Position numbers and translations under genes: made by a program
Notes under the pieces: generated by a model
What the model was told of the DNA's origin: nothing
Seen by the model: the letters and a program-made list of their open reading frames with translations, nothing else
Database searches by the model: none
Shown: in pieces, positions 17,582-26,504 of the stretch
How positions within the stretch are numbered: the first letter of the stretch is position 1
Layout of the letters: the number at the start of each line of letters is the position of its first letter
Assembly: GCA_012103505.1 (NCBI GenBank)
Contig: WLWP01000001.1
Coordinates: 3,038,001-3,102,000 of the forward strand
Direction of reading: 5' to 3'
DNA: 64,000 nt
Source of the DNA: Pseudomonadales bacterium
GTDB lineage: Bacteria > Pseudomonadota > Gammaproteobacteria > Pseudomonadales > Azotimanducaceae

Positions 17582-18781
17582 CTAAGCCGGTTGGGCTTGA
17601 GGCGTCGTGTACGACTTAAGTGTCTCCGCGAAGTCGTGCAACGCGTCCATGCCGGAAGCCTCAGCCTCCCTGCACCATTCAACCAACTCGGCAACGACGT
17701 CTTCAACATTGCCACCGCGTTTGGCCCAAATCTCTTGTAGTCCAAGATGGGCGTCATAGATCACCCGAAGTTTGGCGCTTTGTTCAACGACTGCAGACAC
17801 TCTCTCTTTAGCACGAGAGTCTAAAAGGGAAGCCTCGCGACACATTAGCTTCTTAGTTTTCTTATAGAGCTTACGTGTTGCCGCATCCGCCTTGTTGTAT
17901 TCATCTTCCAACACAGGCTGCAGAACTTCTTCTGCGTAACGCGCCATGACGCGGAAACGATCGTTCACTATGGCCCATGCGGCATCTTTATCTAAGCTGT
18001 CTTTGTCAGGCACTCGCTCAACAACCGGTCCGGTGCTAACAACTTTTGCCAAACCCAATTTGGCGAACAACTGTATCCATGCCCAACCCAAATCAAACTC
18101 ATAAGGTTTGACGGAAAGTTTTGCGGAATTCGGGTAAGTGTGGTGATTGTTATGTAGCTCCTCACCGCCGATCAAAATACCCCAGGGCGATATATTGCGA
18201 GCGGCGTCTGGACACTCAAAATTACGGTAGCCCCACCAATGTCCGATGCCATTAATCACACCAGCAGCAAACACTGGAATCCATAACATCTGTACGGCCC
18301 AGATTGTGAGCCCAAGTGCACCGAAGAGAGCCACGTTGATAAACATCAGCAGAACGACGCCAACGGTGTTGTTTTGATATACGTTTCGCTCGAGCCAATC
18401 GTTAGGGCAACCTGCGCCAAAACGTTCTAGCATTTCCTGATCTTCGCCAGCTGCTTTGTAATTCTCAACACCACGCCAAAAAATCTCACCTATCCCCTTT
18501 CGGACAGGGCTATGGGGGTCTTCGTCGGTCTCACATTTCGCATGATGTTTGCGATGGATGGCTGTCCACTCCTTGGTCACCATACCAGTGGTTAACCAAA
18601 GCCAGAACCGAAAGAAGTGCTGCAAGGCTGGATGCAACTTGAGCGATCGGTGCGAGGAGTACCGATGCAAATAAACCGTCACGGAAACAATCGTGATGTG
18701 GGTCACGATCAACGCATAGCCAACTAGTGCCCACGCTGACCAATTCAACAACCCTTGGTTTAGCCAATCCAATATGCTCAA
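17582..18781 (-). CDS. Membrane fatty acid desaturase (delta-9 acyl-CoA/acyl-lipid type)
   Basis: 399 residues. Three histidine boxes for the di-iron centre are visible: HRYSSH (39-44), HRKHH (about 77-81) and HNNHH (about 201-205), set among four hydrophobic segments (for example GYALIVTHITIVSVTVYL). This is the acyl-CoA desaturase pattern that makes monounsaturated chains. About 150 residues after the last box form a soluble helical tail; similar tails occur in Pseudomonas DesA-like proteins of about 390 residues. The ATG is followed at 187 bp by the divergent sulfurtransferase. Confidence 0.88.
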   Translation of the reverse strand: MSILDWLNQGLLNWSAWALVGYALIVTHITIVSVTVYLHRYSSHRSLKLHPALQHFFRFWLWLTTGMVTKEWTAIHRKHHAKCETDEDPHSPVRKGIGEIFWRGVENYKAAGEDQEMLERFGAGCPNDWLERNVYQNNTVGVVLLMFINVALFGALGLTIWAVQMLWIPVFAAGVINGIGHWWGYRNFECPDAARNISPWGILIGGEELHNNHHTYPNSAKLSVKPYEFDLGWAWIQLFAKLGLAKVVSTGPVVERVPDKDSLDKDAAWAIVNDRFRVMARYAEEVLQPVLEDEYNKADAATRKLYKKTKKLMCREASLLDSRAKERVSAVVEQSAKLRVIYDAHLGLQEIWAKRGGNVEDVVAELVEWCREAEASGMDALHDFAETLKSYTTPQAQPA

Positions 18782-18968
18782 ACCTTTCTCCTTCAGATAG
18801 CTCGCCTGATTTAACGGGCGAAATTTACGGGTTTAGTCCCGAAATGACCACCTCAATTTAGACATTCGACGCGCTAATTTTGCACAATATCCTAAGTGTA
18901 ATGGACAATCAGAGCCTAATACGTGTCAAATCCCACGAAAGACCAGCTTCTTTAGAGGATTTACTTAT

Positions 18969-19835
18969 ATGACCAGCTCGATCAAAGCATTTTCAGACAT
19001 TCTTAGCGTCTCAGATCTTGCAGCGTTAATGAGCGATAGTGCTGATCTCTCGCTCTTCGACTGCCGATCAAAACTTGGTGCGCCTGGCTGGGGACGCGGC
19101 GCTTATGAAGAGGGGCATATCAACGGAGCGTACTTTTTGGATCTTGACCATGATCTCGCGCTACCTCCCTGCGAGGCTGGTCGTCACCCTCTCCCACCAC
19201 AGGCGCAGTGGTTATCGGTTGTTCGACGCTTTGGCGTAGAAAACCATCATCAGGTCGTCCTGTATGACGACGCCGGTGGCGCATATGCCGCTCGAGCGTG
19301 GTGGATGTTTCGCTGGCTTGGGCACGAGAATGTAGCTGTCCTCGACGGAGGCATAAATGCCTGGCAGCTCGAAATAGATGCATCTACGCCAACATCTACG
19401 CCAACATCTACGCCACCATTTACGCCACCATTACCTGAGCCTTCAGAGTTCCAAGCTATGCCGGCCTTGACCAAGTTAATCTCAACCCCGGATCTAGCAG
19501 TAGGCACAGCTCAGTCTTTGCTCGACGCGCGCGCTCAAGAACGTTTTGATGGCAGAGAAGAGCCTATAGACCCGGTAGCGGGTCACATTCCAGGCGCGAT
19601 GTGCTTTCCATTCCCTGACAATTTGGGCGTAGACGGACTGTTTAAGTCGCCTGAGTTACTTAAAACACGGTTCGCTAACTTAGGCGACGAACCGATTTGC
19701 TATTGCGGATCCGGTGTGACAGCTTGTCACAACATCTTGGCAATGCACATTGCGGGTCTACCTGAACCGACCCTCTACGCAGATTCCTGGAGTGGTTGGA
19801 TCACCGATCCCACTCGGGAAGTAGCTACCAGTTGA
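18969..19835 (+). CDS. 3-mercaptopyruvate-type sulfurtransferase
   Basis: 288 residues, two rhodanese domains. The N-terminal domain is inactive (LFDCRSKLG, VVLYDDAGG); the C-terminal domain has the catalytic Cys in CYCGSGVTACHN, the CG(S/T)GVTA loop of 3-mercaptopyruvate sulfurtransferases (SseA) and related thiosulfate enzymes. The linker between domains contains four copies of a 12-bp repeat that encode Ser-Thr-Pro-Thr-type units. The substrate cannot be fixed from sequence alone. The stop lies inside the open frame upstream of mnmC. Confidence 0.86.
   Translation: MTSSIKAFSDILSVSDLAALMSDSADLSLFDCRSKLGAPGWGRGAYEEGHINGAYFLDLDHDLALPPCEAGRHPLPPQAQWLSVVRRFGVENHHQVVLYDDAGGAYAARAWWMFRWLGHENVAVLDGGINAWQLEIDASTPTSTPTSTPPFTPPLPEPSEFQAMPALTKLISTPDLAVGTAQSLLDARAQERFDGREEPIDPVAGHIPGAMCFPFPDNLGVDGLFKSPELLKTRFANLGDEPICYCGSGVTACHNILAMHIAGLPEPTLYADSWSGWITDPTREVATS
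19380..19427 (+). repeat. 12-bp tandem repeat, four copies, in the sulfurtransferase linker
   Basis: Unit (a/g/c)catctacgcca: copies start at 19380, 19392, 19404 and 19416, the last with one change (cattt). It stays in frame and gives a Thr/Pro/Ser linker between the two rhodanese domains. Confidence 0.9.
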
Positions 19836-19861
19836 GACCTAGTGCGTCAGCGCCAAGACCA

Positions 19862-21655
19862 ATGGCGCCAGCTGAAATCCAGTGGCGCGACGGGTGCCCG
19901 TATGCTCCAACATACGATGACACCTACTACAGTGAGCACTACGACCAACTCGGTATCGATGAAGTCCGTCGCGTGTTCTTACAACCCGCACACCTCGAAG
20001 AGCGCGCTCACCAGGATGTTATCACCGTGGCTGAGCTTGGCTTCGGTACGGGTTTAAACTTTCTCGTCACAGCTGATTGGGTCGCGCAAGAAACATCTGC
20101 ACGCCTCAACTTCATCAGCTTTGAGTCTCACCCATTAGCGACTGCCGATTGGACTCGGTGCGCTGACCTGCGCGGCGACGCGCTCGATCTGGCTCGAGCT
20201 TTGTCGAAAGCCGCCCCCCCGCTTCTGACTGGTTGGCACCACCGCGTCTTTGCCGACGGCCGTATTCGATTGAGTATTTATCATGGTGGCGCCGATGAGG
20301 GGCTCGATCTCTTAGCCCAAAGCCTAAATGCCAATGACCCTCGCATCGACGCTTGGTATCTAGATGGTTTTGCACCTGACCGAAACCCAGAGATGTGGAC
20401 CGAACCCTTACTGCAACGTATCGGTCAGCTGACTCGAAGTGGCGGTCACATTGCGACATTCACCGCTGCTGGCCGAGTGCGACGAGCCATGCTAAGCGCT
20501 GGCTTTGACGTCACAAAAGTCGACCAGCGACCGAATAAGCGTGAATCCCTTCTCGGCAAAAAGACAGCGGACAAGAATCCTACACAGAACCAAAATACAG
20601 AACGTCCAACGAGAGCCGTGCACAATGTGGCAATACATGGCGCCGGTATTGCTGGCGCAAGCTTGGCGCGACACTTCGCGGATGCGGGTGAAGCTGTCAC
20701 CGTCTACGATCCAGAGGGTCCCGCTTCTGGCGCATCAAGTATTCGCCAGGCGATTCTGCACCCTCGCCTTTTGGGTGATGGGACTCCGGTGGGCGCATAT
20801 AGGTTGGCCGCATTTCACTACGCCACGAATTACTTGTCGCGGTTTAAAGGCTACTCTCAAACAGGGGTTCTCCACGTTGAAAGTGACGATCAGCATCAAC
20901 CTAAATTTGATCGTGTTGTCGATTTCTACGACGCCGATGCTGAAACACAAGATTGGTTAATCCCTCTCTCAGCTGAGGAAGCGACGGACAAATTTAGCAC
21001 CCAATTGCAAAATCAAACTCTGTTTTTCCCACAGGGCGCCGTAATCGATTTACCCATCATTTGTGCAGAGTTACTTGACCACCCGAACATCGAAGTGCGT
21101 TCCGAGGCGGGCAGCGTCGATTCAACTGTGACCACATACATTTGCACAGCTGTCGCCGCCAACACACTCCCTGGTTTCGAATGGCTTGAGATGAATAGAG
21201 TCGCCGGTCGTCTACACGAAGTTCACCATGCCGAAACGGTACTCAGCATACCGATCGTCGGCAACGGCTACGCAGTCCCTTCTTCGGGTTCAACCATGGT
21301 TGGCAGCACATACGAATACTCGCCTTGGGATGATCAAGACGCTTTGGATCACAACTTACGCGAGAACAGTCCCTACCTGCCGAGCCAATTCGAGGTTGGC
21401 CAACACCAACGTGGCGTACGCGCACTCACCAGCGATCGAAACCCAATTGTAGGTCGTCTAGGCAAGAATCTTTGGATGTCGGCCGGGCACGGCTCTATTG
21501 GCACAAGCTCAGCCCCTTATGCGGCAGCTATCCTCACGCACCAACTATTGGGACTTGCACCCGTAGCATCTGATGATGAGTTGATGATGCTCGATCCGCA
21601 TCGATTCAAAGAACGCCAACAACGCCGCGGCTTACTGACGCCTAAGAAGGGCTAG
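19862..21655 (+). CDS. mnmC: Bifunctional tRNA mnm5s2U biosynthesis protein MnmC
   Basis: About 597 residues. Domain 1 (MnmC2, to about residue 235) is the SAM-dependent methyltransferase: AELGFGTGLNFL and AWYLDGFAPDRNPEMW. Domain 2 (MnmC1, from about 255) is the FAD oxidoreductase: VAIHGAGIAGASLARHF, RQAILHPRL, and the late VGRLGKNLWMSAGHGSIG. Together they convert cmnm5U to nm5U and then to mnm5U at the tRNA wobble base. I chose the ATG at 19862; a TTG at 19832 next to the upstream stop would add 10 residues and cannot be excluded. It converges on serA with a 2-bp gap. Confidence 0.93.
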   Translation: MAPAEIQWRDGCPYAPTYDDTYYSEHYDQLGIDEVRRVFLQPAHLEERAHQDVITVAELGFGTGLNFLVTADWVAQETSARLNFISFESHPLATADWTRCADLRGDALDLARALSKAAPPLLTGWHHRVFADGRIRLSIYHGGADEGLDLLAQSLNANDPRIDAWYLDGFAPDRNPEMWTEPLLQRIGQLTRSGGHIATFTAAGRVRRAMLSAGFDVTKVDQRPNKRESLLGKKTADKNPTQNQNTERPTRAVHNVAIHGAGIAGASLARHFADAGEAVTVYDPEGPASGASSIRQAILHPRLLGDGTPVGAYRLAAFHYATNYLSRFKGYSQTGVLHVESDDQHQPKFDRVVDFYDADAETQDWLIPLSAEEATDKFSTQLQNQTLFFPQGAVIDLPIICAELLDHPNIEVRSEAGSVDSTVTTYICTAVAANTLPGFEWLEMNRVAGRLHEVHHAETVLSIPIVGNGYAVPSSGSTMVGSTYEYSPWDDQDALDHNLRENSPYLPSQFEVGQHQRGVRALTSDRNPIVGRLGKNLWMSAGHGSIGTSSAPYAAAILTHQLLGLAPVASDDELMMLDPHRFKERQQRRGLLTPKKG

Positions 21656-21657
21656 CG

Positions 21658-22827
21658 TCAGACGACAACCCGTACGCTAATGACACCTTCTATCGATTTC
21701 AGCGCGTCTAACAGTCCATCGTCAGGTGCCTTGGCCAAATCAATTAGGTTGTAGGCTATCTCATCACGACTTTTGTTGAGCAGATCGATCACATTGATGC
21801 TTCGTTCGGCCAGCAACGATGTCATCTGCCCTAACATGCCCGGTACGTTGCGATTAATTACCGCGACGCGATGACCCTCAGTGCGTTCCATAGAAACTTG
21901 CGGGAAGTTAACAGAGTTGGTGATGCTGCCGGTCTCGAGAAAGTGCATCAGTTGGTTTGCAGCCATGACAGCGCAGTTTTCTTCTGCCTCTTCGGTGCTC
22001 GCACCCAGGTGCGGCGTGAGCATGACTTTTTCATGGTCGATAAGACCTGGTACAGGGAAGTCCGCTACATAACGGCCCACCTGCCCGTTCTCCAGGGCAG
22101 CCGCTAACGCGGCAGAATCTACGATAGGTTGGCGGGCAAAGTTAAGAAGCACTGAGCCGGGCTTGAACGAACGCAAGCTCTCATCGTTAATCATGCCTTC
22201 AGTTGCAGCCAGCAACGGAACATGCAACGTAACGTAGTCAGAACGCGCAAAAAGACTGGGCAGATTTTCCATCCGACCTACTTCCGCAGGCACCCGCCAT
22301 GCCGCCTCAACTGAGAGGGCTGGATCAAATCCAACCACGTCCATCCCTAAATCTAGAGCAGCTCTCGCGACCAGTGAGCCGATCGCGCCAAGACCAACGA
22401 CACCCAAGGTCTTGCCAATGAGCTCTCGACCTTTGAATTTCTTCTTCTCAGCTTCTACGAGACTATTGAGCTCCGCTTCATCTGCGACAGCACTCAAGGA
22501 CCGGACAAAAGATATACCGCCGAAAACGTCTCTCGAGGCCAACAGCAAGGCTGTGATAACAAGCTCCTTCACGGAGTTGGCATTCGCACCAGGTGTGTTA
22601 AATACAACGATGCCTCGATCGGAACACGCAGTTACAGGGACATTATTCACTCCAGCACCCGCACGTGCGACGGCGAGTAAATTCGGACCAAGCTCTTCTT
22701 CTTGAAGTTTATGGCTACGAAGCAACAACGCCTTCGGATCATCTTTTTCCGGACTGACATCGTAGTCTGCACCAAACCGATCGAGACCGACTTGGGCAAT
22801 GGCATTATAGGTTTTAACTTGATACAT
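21658..22827 (-). CDS. serA: D-3-phosphoglycerate dehydrogenase
   Basis: First step of serine synthesis: NAD-linked oxidation of 3-phosphoglycerate. Seen: a substrate-binding domain with the catalytic Arg, the NAD site VVGLGAIGSLVARAAL, the catalytic His in HLGASTEEAEENC, and a C-terminal ACT domain (VAVINRNVPGMLGQMTSLLA) for serine feedback. I chose the ATG at 22827, giving MYQVKTYNAIAQ as in homologues (389 residues); the frame is open to an ATG at 22887. It is the last gene of the DUF2066-pgsA-hda-murG-serA run, 66 bp after murG. Confidence 0.93.
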   Translation of the reverse strand: MYQVKTYNAIAQVGLDRFGADYDVSPEKDDPKALLLRSHKLQEEELGPNLLAVARAGAGVNNVPVTACSDRGIVVFNTPGANANSVKELVITALLLASRDVFGGISFVRSLSAVADEAELNSLVEAEKKKFKGRELIGKTLGVVGLGAIGSLVARAALDLGMDVVGFDPALSVEAAWRVPAEVGRMENLPSLFARSDYVTLHVPLLAATEGMINDESLRSFKPGSVLLNFARQPIVDSAALAAALENGQVGRYVADFPVPGLIDHEKVMLTPHLGASTEEAEENCAVMAANQLMHFLETGSITNSVNFPQVSMERTEGHRVAVINRNVPGMLGQMTSLLAERSINVIDLLNKSRDEIAYNLIDLAKAPDDGLLDALKSIEGVISVRVVV

Positions 22828-22893
22828 CGCGTGCCTGGCGTCCAATTGCATTGCCTGAGGAGGCGCGCAACTTAGGGCTCGGGTCATTTAAAG

Positions 22894-23958
22894 TCAAGGC
22901 GATTTCCGTGCAGCGGCATGAATTTCCATCACGATTGCATGAGCCGCGTTTGGGGTCGCAAATTCTGCCAATCGAGTTGTCCACTGCTCACCTTGTTCGA
23001 GGAGTTGCCGAACCGCTGCCCCCAGGCTTTGCGGAGTCAAATCCTCTTCCGCAATAACTAAGCTCCAGCCACGCGCCTGCGCGTAGGCAGCATTCTCAAT
23101 TTGATCTCCACGCGAGGCTACCTTTGGTAGGGGTACTAGCAAATTCTTCTTTTGCAAAGCGACCAACTCAAACAGCGCGTTAGCACCTGCTCGGCTAAGC
23201 ACGACATCGGCCGCCGCCAAGACATCCCCCCAACCTTCCGCAACAAACTCAGCCTGAACATAGTCGGACACCTCCATCGCAACCAATTTACCCGGTCCAC
23301 AAACGTGGAAAACATAGAAGGTTTGGGTCAATTCTTGGATTTCCGAACGAACGATTTCATTCAAGCGATCGGCGCCCAATGATCCACCGGTCACAACCAG
23401 TAGCGGCTTATCCGGCGATATTCCTAACCGCTGTCGGCCTGTGGTCGCAGAGCCATCAACGATTTCCGCTCGCAGCGGCGTTCCCGTATGTACGACGTGT
23501 GTTTTTGCCCCTTTGAATGCCGTATCCGCAAAACTTGTGCAGATCGTATTAGCAAAAGGTGTGACCAATCGGTTGGCAAGACCAGGGCTTATGTCTGACT
23601 CATGGGCAACAATTGGTACTCGACAAATCCACCCCGCAAGCACAAGTGGAAAAGACACATACCCACCCTTGGAAAATATCACCTGTGGTTTTGTTTTTAG
23701 CACAAGCAAGAGCGACTGGAATATCCCTAGTAACGTACGAAAGATGTCCAAGACGTTCTCCAGCGACAAATATCGCCGCAGCTTGCCTGCACTGATTGCG
23801 CGAAAGTCACAGGGCAGTTCAGCGACAAGATCAGCTTCCAGACCAGAATGCGTACCGACGAAGACGACATCGTGTCCTTCCTCCGCGAGCGCGGTCACAA
23901 TCGGGACTGTCGGCAATACATGGCCTGCACTACCGCCACCTACGATAAGGACTTTCAT
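22894..23958 (-). CDS. murG: MurG-type UDP-GlcNAc transferase, Staphylococcus-like branch
   Basis: 354 residues, GT28 family. MurG adds GlcNAc to lipid I to form lipid II at the inner face of the membrane. Seen: VGGGSAGHVLPT at the start, SAGKLRRYLSLENV, IFSKGGYVSFPLVL, HESDISPGLANRL, GGSLGADRLNEIV and SRAGANALFE, then SRGDQIENA. HESD...PGLAN, SGKLRRY and SRGDQI are marks of the Staphylococcus/Streptococcus MurG branch; E. coli has HEQN and KDRQQ. Its ATG overlaps the hda stop (TGATG), and it lies outside any dcw cluster, so it may be a second copy with a distinct acceptor. Confidence 0.82.
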   Translation of the reverse strand: MKVLIVGGGSAGHVLPTVPIVTALAEEGHDVVFVGTHSGLEADLVAELPCDFRAISAGKLRRYLSLENVLDIFRTLLGIFQSLLLVLKTKPQVIFSKGGYVSFPLVLAGWICRVPIVAHESDISPGLANRLVTPFANTICTSFADTAFKGAKTHVVHTGTPLRAEIVDGSATTGRQRLGISPDKPLLVVTGGSLGADRLNEIVRSEIQELTQTFYVFHVCGPGKLVAMEVSDYVQAEFVAEGWGDVLAAADVVLSRAGANALFELVALQKKNLLVPLPKVASRGDQIENAAYAQARGWSLVIAEEDLTPQSLGAAVRQLLEQGEQWTTRLAEFATPNAAHAIVMEIHAAARKSP

Positions 23959-24650
23959 CAGTAGCCCAGGACTTCTTTTAACAGCGGGATGGTGACATGG
24001 CGTTGGTGAGCGAGGGAGGCGCGGTCGAGTCGGTCCAAATCAGTTAGAAGGAGCCGAAGATCACGAGGACCGCGAGCGAGCCAATAGCTCAGCACGGTTT
24101 CGCTCAATTCATAACCTCGATGCTGTGCACGCGCCCGCAGGATTTCCGATTTCTCCTCGTCGCCAAGCGGCGTCATTTGATAGTGCATCAAACTGCGCAT
24201 GCGCGAATTCAGATCAGCAATGGCGAAATCCGTGGCTGTGGCTGCAAGCCGGTCACCAACGATTAGTAAACCGCCTGAGGCATTGAGACGTTCATACGTC
24301 GCCATCAAAGCCTCTTCGCATTGTGAATTCATTGCAATCTTAGATGCCTCATCCACCGCTACGACTTCACCTAGGTGGCTAGCATTTTCGAGGTCTGCTA
24401 ATACTCGTGACGACGCGCCATCGATAAACTGGCGCTGTTCAAGACCTGTGCCGATAAGGGTTATCGCCCTAAGTAGGTGCGTCTTGCCGGTACCTTGAGT
24501 GCCACACAACCAAATCCCTCTAAATCCGGGCCTGGGTTGCGTCACCATCGACACAATCTCTTTGTTGGGACCTTGAACAAAGCTCGACAACGTCTGCTCA
24601 TGTGCTCGATCTATCGCAAGCGTGAGCTGTCCCGGGTCATCAAGCGCCAC
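23958..24650 (-). CDS. hda: DnaA regulatory inactivator Hda
   Basis: 230 residues, an AAA+ protein homologous to DnaA domain III. With the DNA-loaded beta clamp it stimulates ATP hydrolysis by DnaA and stops over-initiation. Seen: QLTLAIDRAHEQTLSSFV (with QLTL as the likely clamp-binding motif at residues about 8-11), Walker A GTQGTGKTHLLRA, VAVDEASK as Walker B, and the sensor-2 stretch ARGPRDLRLLLTDLDRLD. GTG start directly after the pgsA-like stop. The location between a pgsA-like gene and murG next to the DUF2066/purM pair matches the usual gammaproteobacterial hda context. Confidence 0.93.
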   Translation of the reverse strand: MALDDPGQLTLAIDRAHEQTLSSFVQGPNKEIVSMVTQPRPGFRGIWLCGTQGTGKTHLLRAITLIGTGLEQRQFIDGASSRVLADLENASHLGEVVAVDEASKIAMNSQCEEALMATYERLNASGGLLIVGDRLAATATDFAIADLNSRMRSLMHYQMTPLGDEEKSEILRARAQHRGYELSETVLSYWLARGPRDLRLLLTDLDRLDRASLAHQRHVTIPLLKEVLGY

Positions 24651-25259
24651 CTAGCGCGGCCTTCTCATGCTCGCCGGTCCATGCTTGTAGAGTTTGCGCT
24701 TCTTATCTTCTCTGTAGGCCTTAGATCCCCACGTAAAGACGTAGTCAATTCCGGATCCCAACCCCAACACTGCAAGTATGTAGAAACAATATGGGTCGAC
24801 TACAGCCGTACTCAAATCACTCAACACACCAACTTGCAGCAGTCCAAGCAAGATCAAACACAACACGATGATCTGCATGGCGGTGTTTGCCTTACTTAGA
24901 AAGGTGGGGGAAATTTCAACCTCTTCGTAGAGGACTTTGTATACCCCTGCTCCGGCGACGATCGTGAAATCTCGAATCAGCACGATAATCGCGACCCACA
25001 ACGGGATATGCCCTTGGAACGTGAAGACCACGAAAACACAAGCCACCAGCAACTTGTCAGCCAAGGGATCAAGCGTGGCACCCAACCGACTCTGCCAATT
25101 GAAACGTCTTGCGAGAAATCCATCGAACGCATCTGAAATACCTGCGATGACCATTAAGGTAAACGCATCCATATGCCGGTCATCCCAAAGTAGGAATCCG
25201 ATCGGACCTACCAGAAATATGCGCAGAATCGTTATCGCATTTGGGATTTGCGCCAACAT
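24651..25259 (-). CDS. CDP-alcohol phosphatidyltransferase (PgsA-like)
   Basis: 202 residues with about four to five membrane segments. The CDP-alcohol phosphotransferase motif DG-x2-AR-x8-G-x3-D-x3-D is complete: DAFDGFLARRF, then RLGATLDPLADKLL (about residues 42-68). PgsA makes phosphatidylglycerol phosphate from CDP-diacylglycerol and glycerol 3-phosphate; the alcohol substrate cannot be confirmed here, and cardiolipin-synthase-like relatives exist. Its ATG overlaps the DUF2066 stop (TAATG), so it is translationally coupled. Confidence 0.85.
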   Translation of the reverse strand: MLAQIPNAITILRIFLVGPIGFLLWDDRHMDAFTLMVIAGISDAFDGFLARRFNWQSRLGATLDPLADKLLVACVFVVFTFQGHIPLWVAIIVLIRDFTIVAGAGVYKVLYEEVEISPTFLSKANTAMQIIVLCLILLGLLQVGVLSDLSTAVVDPYCFYILAVLGLGSGIDYVFTWGSKAYREDKKRKLYKHGPASMRRPR

Positions 25260-26335
25260 TAACCCCGCCAGACCAGCCGCACGCCAGGTTGCTCATCCAA
25301 ATTGTCGACCAGGAACGAGCCATCGCTCGTAAGAAGCATTAGAAATTGATCCGCGTCGGCGCGGGTATCGAAAAGAAACGTGAAATGATCTGGTTCAAGT
25401 TGGCTGACGGTAACTTGATCAACAAAGTCCAGGTTTTCGACGTACCGTAGGAGCATTGCATAATCCGAGACATCATCGGCGCCAGCGATACGAACTTCCC
25501 AACGCCGTAAATCACGGGCAAGGACGCTATATTTGTCGACCAGTAACCCCGCAATACCATCAACCGCCGTTTTGGCGACATCGTTGAATTGAGGCGTCGA
25601 AAATGCATCAACGATCGGACTGTCAGCGAACCAGTAACGGCAATCCCCGTCCAGGGCTCGACCAGCCAGCGACAGCGCCGCTTTTAACCGACAAGTCATG
25701 ACCATGTCAGCGTCGTAACGAGAACTGGCCGATTGCACACTACTCGCAACATCTCCCCAAACTGCTCCCGGCGTAATAGAAAGTTCGTCGTCCACATCCA
25801 TTAATGGTAGCCGTACTTCTAAACCTCGACGCTTGGCATGGACTTCGATCTCACCCCGGAGGGGGTGATCGCTATCCGCCGCCAAAATCTGTCTGCGGCC
25901 ATTCTCTTCCACTGCGACCCAAACAAGGACGGTTGGCCGAGACGTCCACCAGATAGGTAGCGCGCTCGTTCTTATCAGATTCATGACCGCGGTCTTCTGG
26001 AAGGTTATCCGCACCATCGCATCGCCGTCGTTGTCGAAGAACTTGTACTCGCTATAAAAACGCGATGGGTTTGCCAGGGCGGAACGAACGGGTTGACTCC
26101 GCGGTACGGACTCAAGACCCGTTAATCGGGATAACACAGTGAGCAAACCTTCACGTGCCACGCGTTGCCGTTCGCCTGCTGACTGGTCGGCAACCGTCTG
26201 CTCTACTGAATACAGCCAACTGGGGACCGACATCGCCATCGCTTCGCTGGGTAAAATCGAAGTCAGAGCAACGGCTACTAACAGCGCCTTCACCGTGAGC
26301 GCCTTCGTGCACAGAAAGACTAGAGTCCTACTCAC
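25259..26335 (-). CDS. DUF2066 family exported protein
   Basis: Conserved protein of unknown function, found divergent from purM next to hda in many gammaproteobacteria. Signal peptide: LLVAVALTSILPSEAMA ending near residue 34, then a mature protein of about 320 residues with the family pattern AREGLLTVLSRLTG, YKFFDNDGDAMVRITF and PTVLVWVAVEENGRRQIL. The frame opens with GTG at 26335; a GTG at 26293 gives a more usual signal peptide length (VKALLVAV...) and may be the true start. It is predicted periplasmic. Confidence 0.75.
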   Translation of the reverse strand: MSRTLVFLCTKALTVKALLVAVALTSILPSEAMAMSVPSWLYSVEQTVADQSAGERQRVAREGLLTVLSRLTGLESVPRSQPVRSALANPSRFYSEYKFFDNDGDAMVRITFQKTAVMNLIRTSALPIWWTSRPTVLVWVAVEENGRRQILAADSDHPLRGEIEVHAKRRGLEVRLPLMDVDDELSITPGAVWGDVASSVQSASSRYDADMVMTCRLKAALSLAGRALDGDCRYWFADSPIVDAFSTPQFNDVAKTAVDGIAGLLVDKYSVLARDLRRWEVRIAGADDVSDYAMLLRYVENLDFVDQVTVSQLEPDHFTFLFDTRADADQFLMLLTSDGSFLVDNLDEQPGVRLVWRG

Positions 26336-26504
26336 CGGACAATACTCAGTTCTCCAGCCAACTCTCTCCGTATCTTTTTTTCGAATTCACTTCCCAACGT
26401 TTTCTCGAATTCTCTTTCTAATCTAGGAGCCAATTTTTTCACGCACTAACAATCGTTTCGCAACAGTATGATGAAACGCCATTCTAATCAAAATCCTGAC
26501 AGTG

